From Bradyrhizobium ivorense (GTDB lineage Bacteria > Pseudomonadota > Alphaproteobacteria > Rhizobiales > Xanthobacteraceae), in assembly GCF_900696085.1 (NCBI RefSeq), contig NZ_CAADFC020000031.1, positions 1 through 64,000 on the forward strand: a stretch of 64,000 nucleotides of DNA, read 5' to 3'. Each line of letters begins with the position of its first letter. Positions within the stretch are counted from its first letter, which is position 1. The notes beneath the pieces were generated by a model. That model did not search any database and was not told the origin of the DNA. It saw only the letters and a list, made by a program, of their open reading frames with translations. The translations under genes were made by a program, and so were the position numbers. Shown here piece after piece: positions 1 to 9,450 of this stretch.

Positions 1-1
1 A

Positions 2-694
2 GGCAAGGCGATGTGCTGGTCGTTGCGTGCCTTTCTCCGCTACCTCCACCATAGGGGGCTGAACGCGCGCTCGTTGGCGGATTGCGTTCCATCGGTGCGC
101 CGATGGAGGCTCGCAACTCTACCGACCTATCTGCCTGCCGCTCAGGTGCGGAAGGCTCTCGACGGTTGCGGCCGAGAGACGGTGATAGGACGGCGCGACT
201 ACGCCATTCTGTTGCTGCTGGCCAAGCTCGGCCTGCGGGCCAACGAGGTCGCAACGCTCACGCTCGATGATATCGACTGGCGCGCCAGCGAGATACTCGT
301 TCGCGCCAAGGGCCGACAGCGGGCACGGATGCCGATACCGCCAGACGTTGGCGCGGCTATCGTTGCTTATCTGCGCAATGGCCGCCCAAAGTCGTCGTGC
401 CGACGGCTGTTCGTCCGCACACTCGCGCCACACGTCGGCCTTGCTTCCGGATGCGCGATCACCATGATCGCCAAGGCCGCTCTCGATCGCGTTGGAATCG
501 GAGGTTGCGCACACCGCGGCGCCCATATCTTCCGCCACAGTCTCGCTATCGAGCTTCTCCGATCTGGCGCGACCTTGTCGGATATCGGACAGTTGCTGCG
601 GCACGAGAACCACGACACCACCCGGATTTACGCGAAGGTCGATATCGATGCGTTGAGAACATTGAGCCTGCCCTGGCCGGGAGGCGTGCAATGA
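2..694 (+). CDS. Tyrosine recombinase of a RIT-like trio, 5' end outside window
   Basis: This is the C-terminal catalytic half of a tyrosine site-specific recombinase. The frame is open to the left edge, and the same protein is seen from its start in the inverted copy at 1013-2122, so the ATG at 11 is internal. The catalytic core is visible: Arg in the segment KLGLRANEV, the HxxR box in HIFRHSL, a second His in LLRHENHDTT and a downstream Tyr in RIYAKVD. The stop overlaps the next recombinase start in an ATGA at 691-694, which is typical of translationally coupled tandem recombinases (Recombinases In Trio, RIT). This copy retains all catalytic residues in the visible part, unlike the inverted copy. 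Its role would be DNA strand exchange during mobility of the element; the target site is unknown. Confidence 0.85.
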   Translation, partial: GKAMCWSLRAFLRYLHHRGLNARSLADCVPSVRRWRLATLPTYLPAAQVRKALDGCGRETVIGRRDYAILLLLAKLGLRANEVATLTLDDIDWRASEILVRAKGRQRARMPIPPDVGAAIVAYLRNGRPKSSCRRLFVRTLAPHVGLASGCAITMIAKAALDRVGIGGCAHRGAHIFRHSLAIELLRSGATLSDIGQLLRHENHDTTRIYAKVDIDALRTLSLPWPGGVQ

Positions 695-930
695 CCAATC
701 TGCGCGCCGCACTCGATAAGTACCTGAGCATGCGCAAGAGGTTTGGCTACAAGTACGAGCACCAGACCCGTCGGCTCGCCGACTTCGTCGCCTTTATGGA
801 GAAGCGCAAAGCCAGGATCATCACGACGAACCTGGCAATGGAATGGGCAACGCTGCCGCCCGATCGTCATGCATCCTGGGCGCTGCGATTGAGCGACGTG
901 CGCGGGTTCGCGCGCCATGTCGTCGATCGG
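691..930 (+). pseudogene. Second recombinase of the RIT-like operon, N-terminal fragment
   Basis: Starting at the coupled ATG at 691, about 80 codons encode the N-terminal core-binding (SAM-like) part of a second tyrosine recombinase (begins MTNLRAALDKYLSMRKRFGY). The reading frame then runs into the 23-bp repeat array at 931 and stops at 966, so the whole catalytic domain is missing. The gene was cut by insertion or deletion at an IS21-type end. It cannot encode an active recombinase but might still be translated by coupling to the gene upstream. Confidence 0.75.
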
Positions 931-1009
931 CTGGAAATGGTGATCACGATGCTCTGGAACGCGTGATCACGATGGCCTGGAATCGGTGATCACGATCGGC
1001 TGGAACGCG
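931..1009. repeat. 23-bp tandem repeat array, IS21-type terminal repeats
   Basis: The hexamer CTGGAA recurs at 931, 954, 977 and 1000, exactly 23 bp apart, each followed by the core GTGATCACGAT, which contains palindromic TGATCA. IS21-family elements carry several such repeats inside their ends as transposase (IstA) binding sites (established for the family). No istA or istB is present here, so this is an orphan IS end. It forms the breakpoint of the recombinase fragments on both sides. Confidence 0.7.
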
Positions 1010-1012
1010 CAA

Positions 1013-2122
1013 GATATGGGCGCCGCGGTGTGCGCAACCTCCGATTCCAACGCGATCGAGAGCGGCCTTGGCGATCATGGTGATCGCGCATCCGGAAGCA
1101 AGGCCGACGTGTGGCGCGAGTGTGCGGACGAACAGCCGTCGGCACGACGACTTTGGGCGGCCATTGCGCAGATATGCAACGATGGCCGCGCCAACATCTG
1201 GCGGTATCGGCATCCGTGCCCGCTGTCGGCCCTTGGCGCGAACGAGTATCTCGCTGGCGCGCCAGTCGATATCATCGAGGGTGAGCGTCGCGATCTCGTC
1301 GGCCCGCAGGCCGAGCTTGGCCAGCAACAACAGAATGGCGTAGTCGCGCCGTCCCATCACCGTCTCTCGGTCGCAACCGTCGAGAGCCTTCCGCACCTGA
1401 GCGGCAGGCAGATAGGTCGGCAGGGTTGCGAGCTTCCATCGGCGCATCGATGGAACGCAATCCGCCAACGAGCGCGCGTTCAGCCCCCGATGGTGGAGGT
1501 AACGGAGAAAGGCGCGTAACGACCAGCACATCGCCTTGCCTGTTCCCGGGCTCCAATCCTGGGCGTGGCGCTCAACGTAGCGGATCACGTCCTCTTGGCT
1601 GATCTTGCCCAGAGCGGCGGCGCCGCCGGAGCACACCTCGTGCAGGAACCTGCGGATGACTGGGAGATGGCGGACGATGGACCTCGGGGCCAGGCCGCGC
1701 TCTGATCGCAGGTAGGCATCGAACTCCTTGAAGATCTGTTCGTGCGGGGTGAGAGGCGGCAGCACCAACGGCGCGATCACGCCTTCCTCGCGCAGCACCA
1801 ACAGCCATCGCTTGAGCGCGGCCCGGTCACCGGGTTGGATAGACTGCCTCCCGCCTCGATGTCGGAGGTACCGCTCAACGACCTGCTCATCGAGATCGAC
1901 CAGCTCATAGCGACGGCCTGCCATCCAACTCAGGAGCCCGCCAACCACGTTGAGGCAACGCCATGTGCCGTGCCGAACGAGCCTCTCTTCGATGAGACGA
2001 GCGGCGTAGCGCTCGATGAGTTGTCTGTGCGGCCCGCTTCTGAGACGCCGGCACAGCCGGCTTCTGCCCAAGTACTCTTCAACTTCCATCTTCCTGTTCT
2101 CCGCTGTTGAAAGCGGAGGCAC
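1013..2122 (-). pseudogene. RIT-like tyrosine recombinase, C-terminally truncated inverted copy
   Basis: On the minus strand from ATG 2122, about 370 codons encode the same recombinase as the gene at 2-694, here with its N-terminus (core-binding region, then the catalytic domain up to GGCAHRGAHI). Homology ends at about 1013 inside the HxxR box, where the frame enters the 23-bp repeats; HxxR, the second His and the nucleophile Tyr are lost, so this copy is inactive. The window's first about 533 bases and 1013-1545 are near-identical inverted repeats with a few substitutions. Because its start lies just inside the 2127-2199 palindrome, this is probably the first gene of the original operon. 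Confidence 0.8.
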
Positions 2123-2126
2123 AGAA

Positions 2127-2199
2127 CGAACTATGCCGAACCGACCAAACGCCGGTCAGCGAGAAATCTGGGGAAAACGACCCGACTCGGCATAGTTCG
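2127..2199. repeat. 13-bp perfect inverted repeat upstream of the recombinase
   Basis: CGAACTATGCCGA at 2127-2139 is exactly complementary to TCGGCATAGTTCG at 2187-2199, separated by 47 bp. It lies directly upstream of the recombinase start at 2122. Position and form fit the terminal or recombinase-binding site of the RIT-like element, which is an inference. Confidence 0.5.
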
Positions 2200-2221
2200 G
2201 CGGGCGGCATAAACCTGTAAG

Positions 2222-2335
2222 CTGAATCACATTGATCCGCTGGCCTACATCACCGATGTGCTCACCAGGATCGTCAACGGTCACCCGAACCGTCAACTCG
2301 ACAGTTTGTTGCCATGGGCCTACGGAAACGGCTAG
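2222..2335 (+). pseudogene. IS66 transposase (TnpC) C-terminal remnant
   Basis: An open segment of 37 codons ending in TAG reads as the extreme C-terminus of an IS66 TnpC (DPLAYITDVLTRIVNGHPNR, then LLPWAY). The same segment occurs in the damaged TnpC near 9340-9400. Only this tail remains; no IS66 genes adjoin it. Confidence 0.75.
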
Positions 2336-2387
2336 AATCCGGCCTGAGCGAAGAAAAACGACGAGCCAACATTCTTGAGGCGCGCCG

Positions 2388-2618
2388 GTGAGCGACAAGA
2401 ACATCTTGTGGCATCAGGACGGGGTAGATCCCGGTTGGTCTACAGCCGATCACATCGGGTCGGTCAGGAACAGCACGAGTTACCGCCCGGGCGGTTGGTG
2501 GTTCTTGCCTGCTTGGCTGCCCGACACGCAGGAACACGACGTTGGTCCTTTTAAAACCAAGACTGCGGCACTAGCTGAGGCGGAACGGCTGGCAGCCCTC
2601 CACAAACGAAAAACATAG
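2388..2618 (+). CDS. Small hypothetical protein, 76 aa
   Basis: A GTG-initiated frame of 76 codons. It is Trp-rich in the first half (WHQDG, PGWST, GGWWFLPAWLP) and ends in an Ala/Glu/Lys helix (KTKTAALAEAERLAALHKRK). No signal peptide or membrane segment is seen. I do not recognise the family. The composition is protein-like and no better competing frame exists, but it sits between IS fragments, so it could be a remnant. Confidence 0.4.
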   Translation: MSDKNILWHQDGVDPGWSTADHIGSVRNSTSYRPGGWWFLPAWLPDTQEHDVGPFKTKTAALAEAERLAALHKRKT

Positions 2619-2643
2619 AGATCAGCTAACGCCTCGAACCCGT

Positions 2644-2910
2644 GTGTTCGGAACAGCGCTTACGGAAGAGCAGATTATCGCGGTATTGAAGGAGCATGAG
2701 GCTGGAGCAAAGACGGCCGACCTGGCTCGCAAGCACGGGGTCTCGGAAGCAACGATCTACAATTGGAAGGCCAAATTCGGCGGCATGGACGTTTCGGAGG
2801 CGAAGCGGCTGAGGGCGCTGGAGGACGAGAACGCGAAGCTGAAGAAGCTTCTAGCCGAGCAGATGCTCGACGCCGCCGCCCTTCGCGAGCTGCTTTCAAA
2901 AAAATGGTAG
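2644..2910 (+). CDS. IS3-family transposase OrfA
   Basis: An 88-aa protein with a helix-turn-helix (EQIIAVLKEHEAGAKTADLA through SEATIYNWKAKFGGM) followed by a leucine-zipper-like coiled coil (LRALEDENAKLKKLLAEQ), the normal OrfA layout. It binds the IS ends and, after a -1 shift at 2898-2904, supplies the N-terminus of the OrfAB fusion transposase. The GTG start at 2644 is only the first in-frame start; the native start may have been lost with the left end, because conserved sequence begins only at LTEEQ. TAG follows the slippery run directly. Confidence 0.85.
   Translation: MFGTALTEEQIIAVLKEHEAGAKTADLARKHGVSEATIYNWKAKFGGMDVSEAKRLRALEDENAKLKKLLAEQMLDAAALRELLSKKW
2898..2904 (+). promoter_or_regulatory. 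A7 programmed -1 frameshift site
   Basis: The run A-AAA-AAA is in the OrfA phase A|AAA|AAA, two codons before the OrfA stop at 2908. Slipping back by one enters the OrfB frame exactly. This is the standard X-XXY-YYZ heptamer that IS3 elements use to make OrfAB. Confidence 0.8.
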
Positions 2911-3831
2911 GGCCCGCCGCCAAGCGCGCTGCGGTCGCGCATCTGCAGGCCGTCATGAGCCTGTCGGAGCGGCGGGCCTGTTCGATTGTCGGAGCGGATC
3001 GGAAGATGATCCGCTATCGCTCCAGCCGTCCTCCGGACGCGACTCTCCGTGGCCGGCTGCGTGACCTTGCCAACGAGCGGCGGCGGTTCGGCTACCGCCG
3101 GCTATTCGTGCTGCTGCGGCGGGAGGGTGAGCCATCGGGGATCAACCGGATCTACCGGCTTTATCGCGAAGAAGGGCTCACCGTCCGCAAGCGGCGGGCT
3201 CGCCGCAAGGCCGTGGGGACCCGTGCCCCAATCCTAGTCGAGGCGATGCCCAACGCGCGCTGGTCGCTGGATTTCGTCCACGACCAATTCGCCAACGGTC
3301 GGCGCTTCCGCATCCTCAACATCGTCGACGACGTCACCAAGGAATGTCTGGGCGCCATTCCGGATACGTCGATCTCAGGACGACGCGTCGCCCGCGAACT
3401 GACGGCCGCCGTCGAACGACGCGGCAAGCCAGGAATGATCGTGTCCGACCACGGCACCGAGTTCACCTGCAATGCCATGCTCGCCTGGTGCAGGGACGCA
3501 GCCATCGACTGGCACTTCATTGCACCGGGAAAGCCGATGCAGAACGGCTTCGTCGAGAGTTTCAACGGCCGGATGCGTGACGAGCTGCTCAACGAGACTC
3601 TGTTCTTCGATCTCGACGACGCCCGCGCCAAGATCGCCAATTGGGTTGCCGACTACAATCTTCAGCGGCCTCACTCGTCGCTGAAATACAGTGACCCCCG
3701 CGGCTTATGCCGCCCACCTCACCGCAACGGACGATCGGCTACGCAACCCCGACCAGCTCCGCCGATCGTCCGTTGCTCCAACCGCGCCACTTGGCGTACA
3801 AAACCCCGAGGCTCTAACCGCGGCCGGATGA
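2904..3831 (+). pseudogene. IS3-family transposase OrfB (rve/DDE), frameshifted near C-terminus
   Basis: OrfB starts at the ATG overlapping the A7 run. It has HTH_21 then an integrase core with all three catalytic acids: Asp in WSLDFVHD, Asp in IVSDHGTEF and Glu in NGFVESFNGRM. After QRPHSSLKY one extra base near 3690 shifts the frame. The conserved tail (TPAAYAAHL up to ALTAAG, stop at 3829-3831) lies in the other frame, whereas the shifted frame runs on to 4112. The DDE core is intact, so only the C-terminal about 45 residues are replaced; activity is doubtful but not excluded. Confidence 0.8.
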
Positions 3832-4153
3832 AAGTTCGGTGGCAGGTCACCTCATCCCCATTGCCTAACCGATTGCGCTTCCAAGTCCCGCTAAATACGC
3901 CGCAAAAACCGTACTTCGCTAACTCCGCCCCGATCGAGATTCATCTGGCCCTCCGCGTCGCAAAATTGAATCTCCTCAACTATTTGATCCTTGGCCGCTG
4001 CAGCGGACCAAAACGCATCCGCAAGATAAGTAGCCGGATGACGGTCGCACCTGAAGATCCGATCGCCGGCAGAACCCACCGTCGCATATTCCGAACCAGG
4101 GTCCTCAATTAACCAAAATCGCAGCATGCGGATACATCCGAACATCTTCGTAC

Positions 4154-4699
4154 TCACCGGGCGACCTGATGGTGAGGGTGTGAAAAATACTCCTCACGGG
4201 TCATTTCGTAATATTGGAATAATTTGTCGTAATACAAGCGGTCATCGATATACCGCAGCCCCAACTTCTTGGCTGCCCGCTCGGCCCGCGCATTGCCGTG
4301 GGCAATGAAGCCCACAACTTTTTCTTTGGTCGAGTTTCGCAAGGCATGCGTGATGGTGAAGCGTGCGGCCTCCGGACCCAGGCCTCGCCCGGCCCTGTAC
4401 TCCAAAAATGCGTAACTGAACTCCAGATTGTTGGTGTTCTCAAAATCTTGCAAACCACAACGACCAATGATGGCCGGACCACCTTTTGTCTTTTCATATA
4501 CCATCCAGACGCCGAACGAGTTCTTTTGCCATTGCGCCAAATACCTAGCAAGCCAAGTGCGCACGTTTTCACTGGTCTGCGGCACATTCTTGAAGATGGT
4601 CTCCTGTATCAACACATCGTTATGCAACTTGAACAACTCCGCCTCGTGTTCGATGCGCATAGGCGTGAGTATCAAATGTTCGGTCTGATATGCGTTCAT
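4154..4699 (-). CDS. GNAT-family N-acetyltransferase (RimJ/RimL type)
   Basis: A 181-aa protein of the Acetyltransf_3 group. It has the N-terminal ETEHL-like strand (YQTEHLILTPM), a central GRCGLQDFENTNNLEFSYAF strand pair and the acetyl-CoA loop region AGRGLGPEAARFTITHAL, then the GNARAERAAKKLGLRY segment typical of RimJ/RimL proteins. It would transfer an acetyl group from acetyl-CoA to a primary amine; the substrate cannot be told. It is a solitary gene between an IS3 and an IS110, is less G+C-rich than its neighbours, and may be imported cargo. Length is normal for the family. Confidence 0.85.
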   Translation of the reverse strand: MNAYQTEHLILTPMRIEHEAELFKLHNDVLIQETIFKNVPQTSENVRTWLARYLAQWQKNSFGVWMVYEKTKGGPAIIGRCGLQDFENTNNLEFSYAFLEYRAGRGLGPEAARFTITHALRNSTKEKVVGFIAHGNARAERAAKKLGLRYIDDRLYYDKLFQYYEMTREEYFSHPHHQVAR

Positions 4700-5557
4700 C
4701 GGTCTTCGTTCACCTTATGGGACACAGCACAAGCTTGTGCCGCACTAATCAAGAGGGGAGCCCTATGTGTTCCTCAAGACAGATAAACCTCGCTCTGCTC
4801 TGGGGCGGCATGCCCTGAATACAGGACTCGATTCGATCAATTGGCCGCTATTTTCCTTCAGCCAAAGCGGGCCCAAGCGGTCGGCCGAGACTGTATCTCG
4901 ATCCAGCATGGTGTCATGGCGCGGAGACGTAGCCGACCTATCTGTCGAGCAGCGGCTAAGTCTTACCTGGAGGTGGCGGTGCACTGATCGCATCACGCCG
5001 CAATCAGGCAATGAAGGGCAGCGTAACCTGAACTGGTTAAGGGCCATGCCCCGTTGCTTGACCTGTTGCATAATCTCGATAGTGGGAGCATTGGTATCCA
5101 TGAACACGGTATCTTGGCTCATCACATCTAGCCTCTCCACAGAACGCATAGCTTAACACAGGTGCGATTTTCACTTGATAAGCTGATTTGGGGCGAATAG
5201 TAGCAGGCGCAGAGCTGCACGCAGCTACCAAAGTTGAGGGTGAGGTTTAAAGGACCTCTGAAGTTGGGTTTTTGAGTTGCGAGATCGAGGTCGGCAACAG
5301 CGGCATTGTTAACGATTTTGGTTAGCCTAGCTGAGCGGCCACCATCCACAGATCGCGCTACTACAATTAGGAGGTCACTCGTAGCCTTGCCCTCGACCGC
5401 CTCAATGCGCTCGGCCTCAAGTGTGTGAAAGCCCTCGTGGAGATGCTCGATTGAGGATGATAGGTCCCGCACCACTGAGTACCTGGAACTGCAGCTCGAC
5501 CTCTCCGAACTAGTCGTCGGTCACGAGTTGACAACGTCTTCCGTTTGCTGACGAACG
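4700..5557. other. 858 bp without a recognised gene
   Basis: The best candidate is a minus-strand frame from ATG 5122 (MSQDTVFMDTNAPTIEIMQQ...) to 4763, 119 aa, with GAGAGG a suitable distance upstream, but I recognise no family and the C-terminal half is Arg/Ser-rich like a shadow frame. A second minus-strand frame, 5475-5128, has a protein-like first 65 residues and then degenerates. Both may be decayed genes between the GNAT gene and the IS110 copy. Confidence 0.35.
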
Positions 5558-6741
5558 CGTAAGTCCGTATGTCCGGCTCTTCCAGTGAGATGGCTCGCCC
5601 TACACTGCGCGTCCGAGGGTTACTCGAGCGTACCGAGCCGATCCTCACCACAGGAGGACGAGCCGTGGCAGATTATAGGGCAGCATTTGTCGGAATCGAC
5701 GTCGCGAAGCTGAAAAACGCCATCGCGATCGCGGAAACAGGCCGGGAAGGAGAGGTTCGTTTCTTCGGTGAGGTCGACGCGTCGGCGACCGGCATGCGCC
5801 GGGTCGTTGAACGGATCGCCAGCCGGTTTGGTGGTGTGCATTTCTGTTACGAGGCCGGTCCGACTGGCTATGGCCTTTATCGCCTGATCCGGTCGCTCGG
5901 CCATGAATGCACCGTGGTTGCGCCATCGCTGATCCCGAGGAAGCCGGGCGATCGCGTGAAGACAAACCGCCGGGACGCTGTTTCTCTCGCCCGGCTGCTG
6001 CGCACCGGCGAGTTAACGGCGGTGTGGGTTCCCGATGAAAGCCACGAAGCGCGCCCGGGCGGCGGCGGTTGAGGCGCTGCGGGTCCACCGCCAGCAGGTG
6101 AGCGCCTTCATGCTCAAGCATGGCCGCACCTATCCCCGCAAGAAGGGATGGACGATGCGCTATCTGCGTTGGCTTCAGGAATAGCAGTTCAATCATCCCG
6201 CGCATCAGATCGCGCTGCAAGAAATGGTCGAAGCAGTTCGCATCGCCAAGGAGCGGGTCGAACGTCTGGAGTGCACGATCGAAGAGTTCGTCTCGGCCTG
6301 GTCCTTGGAGCCGCTCGTGCGGGCGCTTCAAACACTGCGAGGTGTCGATCTAATCGTCGCGGTGACATTTGCCACCGAGGTTGGTGACGTGAGCCGTTTT
6401 GAGACCTCACGTCAGCTCATGGGCTATCTTGGTCTAGTGCCGGGCGAGCGATCGACCGGGGAGACGGTCAGGCGTGGCAGCATCACTAAGGCTGGCAACG
6501 GCCGCGTTCGCCACATGTTGGTCGAGAGCGCCTGGACGTATCGGCACCCGCCGAAGATCGGAAAGACAAAGCTATACCGGCTCGAGCAGGCATCGCCAGC
6601 AGTGCGAGAGATCGCATGGAAGGCGCAGACCCGCCTGACTGCTCGCTACCGAAAGCTCGCTTCGCGCGGCAAGCGAACGACGGTGGTCTGCACTGCTATC
6701 GCCCGTGAACTGGTCGGCTTCATATGGGCGGTCGCCAGGCA
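5558..6741 (+). mobile_element. IS110-family element, copy 1 (right end truncated)
   Basis: The segment from CGTAAGTCCG at about 5558 to GTCGCCAGGCA at about 6741 is present in inverted orientation at 13054-14236 with one noticed substitution (CATATG here, CATGTG there). In this copy the transposase's last codons are replaced after 6741 by the inverted arm sequence; the other copy keeps the original ending. Confidence 0.8.
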
Positions 6742-6757
6742 AGTGCAATCAACCTGA
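5665..6757 (+). pseudogene. IS110-family transposase, deletion plus amber codon
   Basis: The start is GTG 5665 with AGGAGG at 5652-5657. The N-terminal RuvC-like DEDD domain is intact: VGIDVAK, CYEAGPTG and the TNRRDAVSLARLL acidic pair. At about 6045 a deletion between DESHEA and RAAAVEALR removes a few residues and shifts the frame to a premature TGA at 6070-6072. In the restored frame a TAG at 6181-6183 interrupts LRWLQE*QFNHP. The C-terminal Transposase_20 part (6224-6757) follows, with YLGLVPGER and the Ser-region GSITKAGNGRVRHML. Both lesions recur in the inverted copy. The final residues are foreign (QVQST). Confidence 0.88.
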
Positions 6758-7041
6758 TCAGGCACTCTCATCATCGCATTGGCGGAGGCGGGACCACGGC
6801 AGAGGGAATGCCCGTCAGACGCTTTGTGGCCGGCAAGAGCACCGACGCCCGCAGTAAGATCGGAGCAGACCTCGGACGCACAATCGGGAATGCGGTAGCC
6901 AACCCGCGCATCAGAGCTTGATCACCAACGTCCTTCGGTTCAGCCTCCACCCATGCGCGATCATCAGCATCAACAGCCGATCAACGATCGGGCGAACCTC
7001 TGCGTTCTGAGCCTTGACAACGGACATCAGAGCGTCGTTCT
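6741..7041. repeat. Left arm of about 300-bp inverted repeat
   Basis: This is the reverse complement of 9450-9752, about 98% identical by eye with a 2-bp indel near 6771 (ATCGCATTGG versus ATCGCGCATTGG). The two arms enclose the IS66 wreck. The arm carries no convincing gene; the right-arm plus strand contains a 39-codon frame from 9464 (MSVVKAQNAEVRP...) that is incomplete evidence for a protein. Confidence 0.85.
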
Positions 7042-7160
7042 GCTCCCACCTTCTTGCGGCGCACGGGATAGGCGAGTTTCACGATCGCTTGACCATACGC
7101 TTAAGTCGGACGTGCGTCGGCTGGAAGTGATTACGGAGACAGCATGCCGTCGTTGGTTCT

Positions 7161-7490
7161 AAGAACGACAAGGCCCGCATCGTCGAGGAGACGCTGGTAC
7201 CAAGCGCGGTCGTTTCCGAGATTGCCCGACGACACAGGCTGACCCCACAACAACTGTTCACTTGGCGCCGGTGGCTGACGATCCGCCGTTTGTACCGGCG
7301 GTGGTAGACGCCATGGTGCGGTCGCGGTTACTGACCATGAGCGCAAGACAGCGCAACGCAAGGCCAAGCCGGATGTCCGCGCTCGCCGTTGCGATGCCGG
7401 GGCATCGAGATTGAAGCCGAAAGCGTCACTATCCGGGTCGGCCGAGGCGCCGACGTGGTGATCATTGCGGCCTCATCCATGCGCTGAAGG
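7161..7490 (+). pseudogene. IS66 TnpA remnant
   Basis: Codons from 7161 encode the TnpA helix-turn-helix (KARIVEETLVPSAVVSEIAR, then RRHRLTPQQLFTWRRWL) and stop at TAG 7305-7307. Downstream in other frames there are residues fitting the TnpA tail before tnpB. The N-terminus and frame integrity are lost. Confidence 0.65.
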
Positions 7491-7497
7491 CAGGCCG

Positions 7498-7855
7498 GTA
7501 ATCGGCCCGTCCGGAACTGTTCGGCTGATGGTGGCAACCAAGCCGGTCGACTTCTGCAAGGGAATGGAGGGGCTTGCTATGTTGGTCGTGAGCACATCAA
7601 GGGCCGATCCGTTCTCGGGTGCTGTTTTATGTCTTCCATGCCAAGCGGGCGTACCGGAGGAAGCTGATCTTCTGGGATTGTACGGGTTTGCGCCTATTCG
7701 CCAAGCGGCTCCAGGAAGGCGTCTTCCGCTGGCCGAAGATCGAGGATGGCGTGACGCGTTTGTCGGCGGCGGAATTGTCGGCGCTGCTCGAAGGGCTTGA
7801 TTGGCGGCGTGTTCACGCGGCACGGGAGACGGTCGTCCCGACGCAAGCCGGATAA
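7498..7855 (+). pseudogene. IS66 TnpB (Orf2), frameshifted
   Basis: The first half (GTVRLMVATKPVDFCKGMEG, then DPFSGA) and the second half (VFHAKRAYRRKLIFWDCTGL, then KRLQEGVFRWP, ending VVPTQAG) are in different frames joined at about 7618. Together they make a full-length TnpB of about 115 residues. TnpB is an accessory protein required for IS66 transposition; this copy is broken. Confidence 0.8.
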
Positions 7856-7932
7856 TTGTGGGCCCCGCTGCGGCGAAGTGAATCAGGGGCATCGAGCACG
7901 TCGTCAGGCGGGCGCGAATATGCTCTGATTTG

Positions 7933-9450
7933 CTTGCGAGCGATAACCTTCCTGATGATCCCGAGATGCTGAAGGCAATGCTGCTTGCCGAGGGGCACGA
8001 GAGCGAGCGGCTGCGCCAGATCATCAAGGAATGCAGCGTCATCGCTTTGGCCGGAAAGCGGAGTCGCTTCCTGAGAAGCAGATGCTGCTGGGCCTCGAGG
8101 GGATGTCGAGCAGGTCGCGGCCTCCGCCGAGGCCGGTCAGGACACAACAGCCCCGAAGGCCGGGCCGAACGGGCGCGCAAGCGTCGCAACAATCGTGGAG
8201 CACTGCCGGCGCATCTGCCGCGGATCGAGGTCGTCGTCGACATCGACGATAAGACCTGCGCCTGCTGCCAGGGCGAACTGCACCAGATCGGCGAAGACAA
8301 GAGCGAGCGGCTGGACATGGTGCCGGCGCAGTTCCGCGTTGTCGTCACCCGACGTCCCAAATACGCCTGCCGAGCCTGCGAAGATGACGTCCTGCAGGCC
8401 GAGGCTCCGGCCCGCTTGATCGAGGGCGAACTGCCGACGGAGGCAACCGTCGCCCAGGTTCTGGTGTCGAAATATGCCGATCATCTGCCGCTCTACCGGC
8501 AGGCCCAGATCTATGCCCGCCAGGGCATCGCTCTCGATCGATCGACACTGGCGGACTGGGTTGGGCATGCCGCCTTCCATCTGCGCCCGCTGCATGAGCG
8601 CCTTCTCACTGTGCTTCGCGCGAGGTCCAAGCTGTTCGCCGACGAGACGACGGTGCCGGTGCTCGATCCCGGTCGAGGGCCACCAAGACCGGCCAGCTCT
8701 GGGCCTATGCCGGTGACAGGGCCCTGGGGTGGCCTCGATCCGCCCGGCATCGCCGCCTATGTCTATGCACCCGACGGCAAAGCCGAGCGGCTGTTCAGCC
8801 ATCTTCCCGGCTTCGAGGGCGTCCTGCAGGTCGATGGCTACACCGCCTATCCAAAGCTTGCCGACCGCGGCAAGGTCGAGCTCGCCTTCTGTTGGATGCA
8901 CATGCGGCGCAACTTCTACGAACTCGCGGCGGCGGGCCCCGCGCCGATCGCAAGCGAGGCGCTGAAGCACATTGCCGCATTCTACGCGATCGAGAAGGAG
9001 ATCCGCGGCCGGAGCCCGGAGGAGCGATGTCTCGCGTGGCAGCAGAAATGCCGGCCGCTGGCCGATGCCTTCGATGCTTCGGCTACGCGCCAAGCTGACT
9101 CTCATCAGCCAGAAGATCAAGCTCGCTGCCGCCATCCGCTACGCTCTCTCGCGCTGGCAGGTGCTGACGCGCTTCATCGATGATGGCGGCATCGAACTCG
9201 ACAACAACACGGTCGAACGATCAATCCGTGGCATCAAGCTCAGTCGCAAGAACGCGCTGTTTGCCGGATCCGACGGTGGTGCCGAACACTGGGCTGTCTT
9301 CGCGTCCCTGATGAAGATTTGCAAGCTCAACGACATCGACCCGCTTGCCTACTTCACCGACGTCCTGACCAGGATCGTCGACGGGCATCCAAACCGCGAC
9401 AGCTACTGCCCTGGGTCTATCGCGCTCCAGGCCTCAAAGCCGTGACCTGA
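7933..9450 (+). pseudogene. IS66 transposase TnpC, multiple frameshifts
   Basis: It begins near LASDNLPDDPEMLKAMLLAE and loses frame several times (about 8040-8170, 9080, 9402). Recognisable parts are the zinc-binding CACCQGE segment, the DDE catalytic core (LFADETTVPVLD; LQVDGYTAY; NTVERSIRG) and the C-terminal DPLAYFTDVLTRIVDGHPNR block ending VYRAPGLKAVT in the proper frame with TGA at 9448-9450. With a frame break between catalytic residues it cannot make an active transposase. Confidence 0.85.

Larger units (their letters stand above)
2644..3849 (+). mobile_element. IS3-family element (IS407-like), partial
   Basis: OrfA and OrfB are present in the typical overlapping arrangement with an A7 slippage site. 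The right end probably lies near GGTGGCAGGTCA (to 3849). A matching left inverted repeat was not found, and the first five OrfA codons diverge from the usual start, so the left end appears lost. OrfB has an additional frameshift near its C-terminus. Confidence 0.65.
7161..9450 (+). mobile_element. IS66-family element, heavily damaged
   Basis: Remnants of tnpA, tnpB and tnpC lie in the canonical order, each with one or more frameshifts. The element lies between inverted arms 6741-7041 and 9450-9752. IS66-type GTAAGC termini were not found, so the arms or adjoining bases probably replace its ends. Confidence 0.8.

Noticed and set aside
931..1009. CRISPR-like direct repeats with 23-bp spacing
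   Set aside because: The repeats are contiguous, the between-repeat bases are not unique spacers, and no cas gene is near; they match IS21-type end repeats.
8137..9135. 332-codon minus-strand frame in the IS66 wreck
   Set aside because: Antisense of TnpC; composition typical of a shadow frame.
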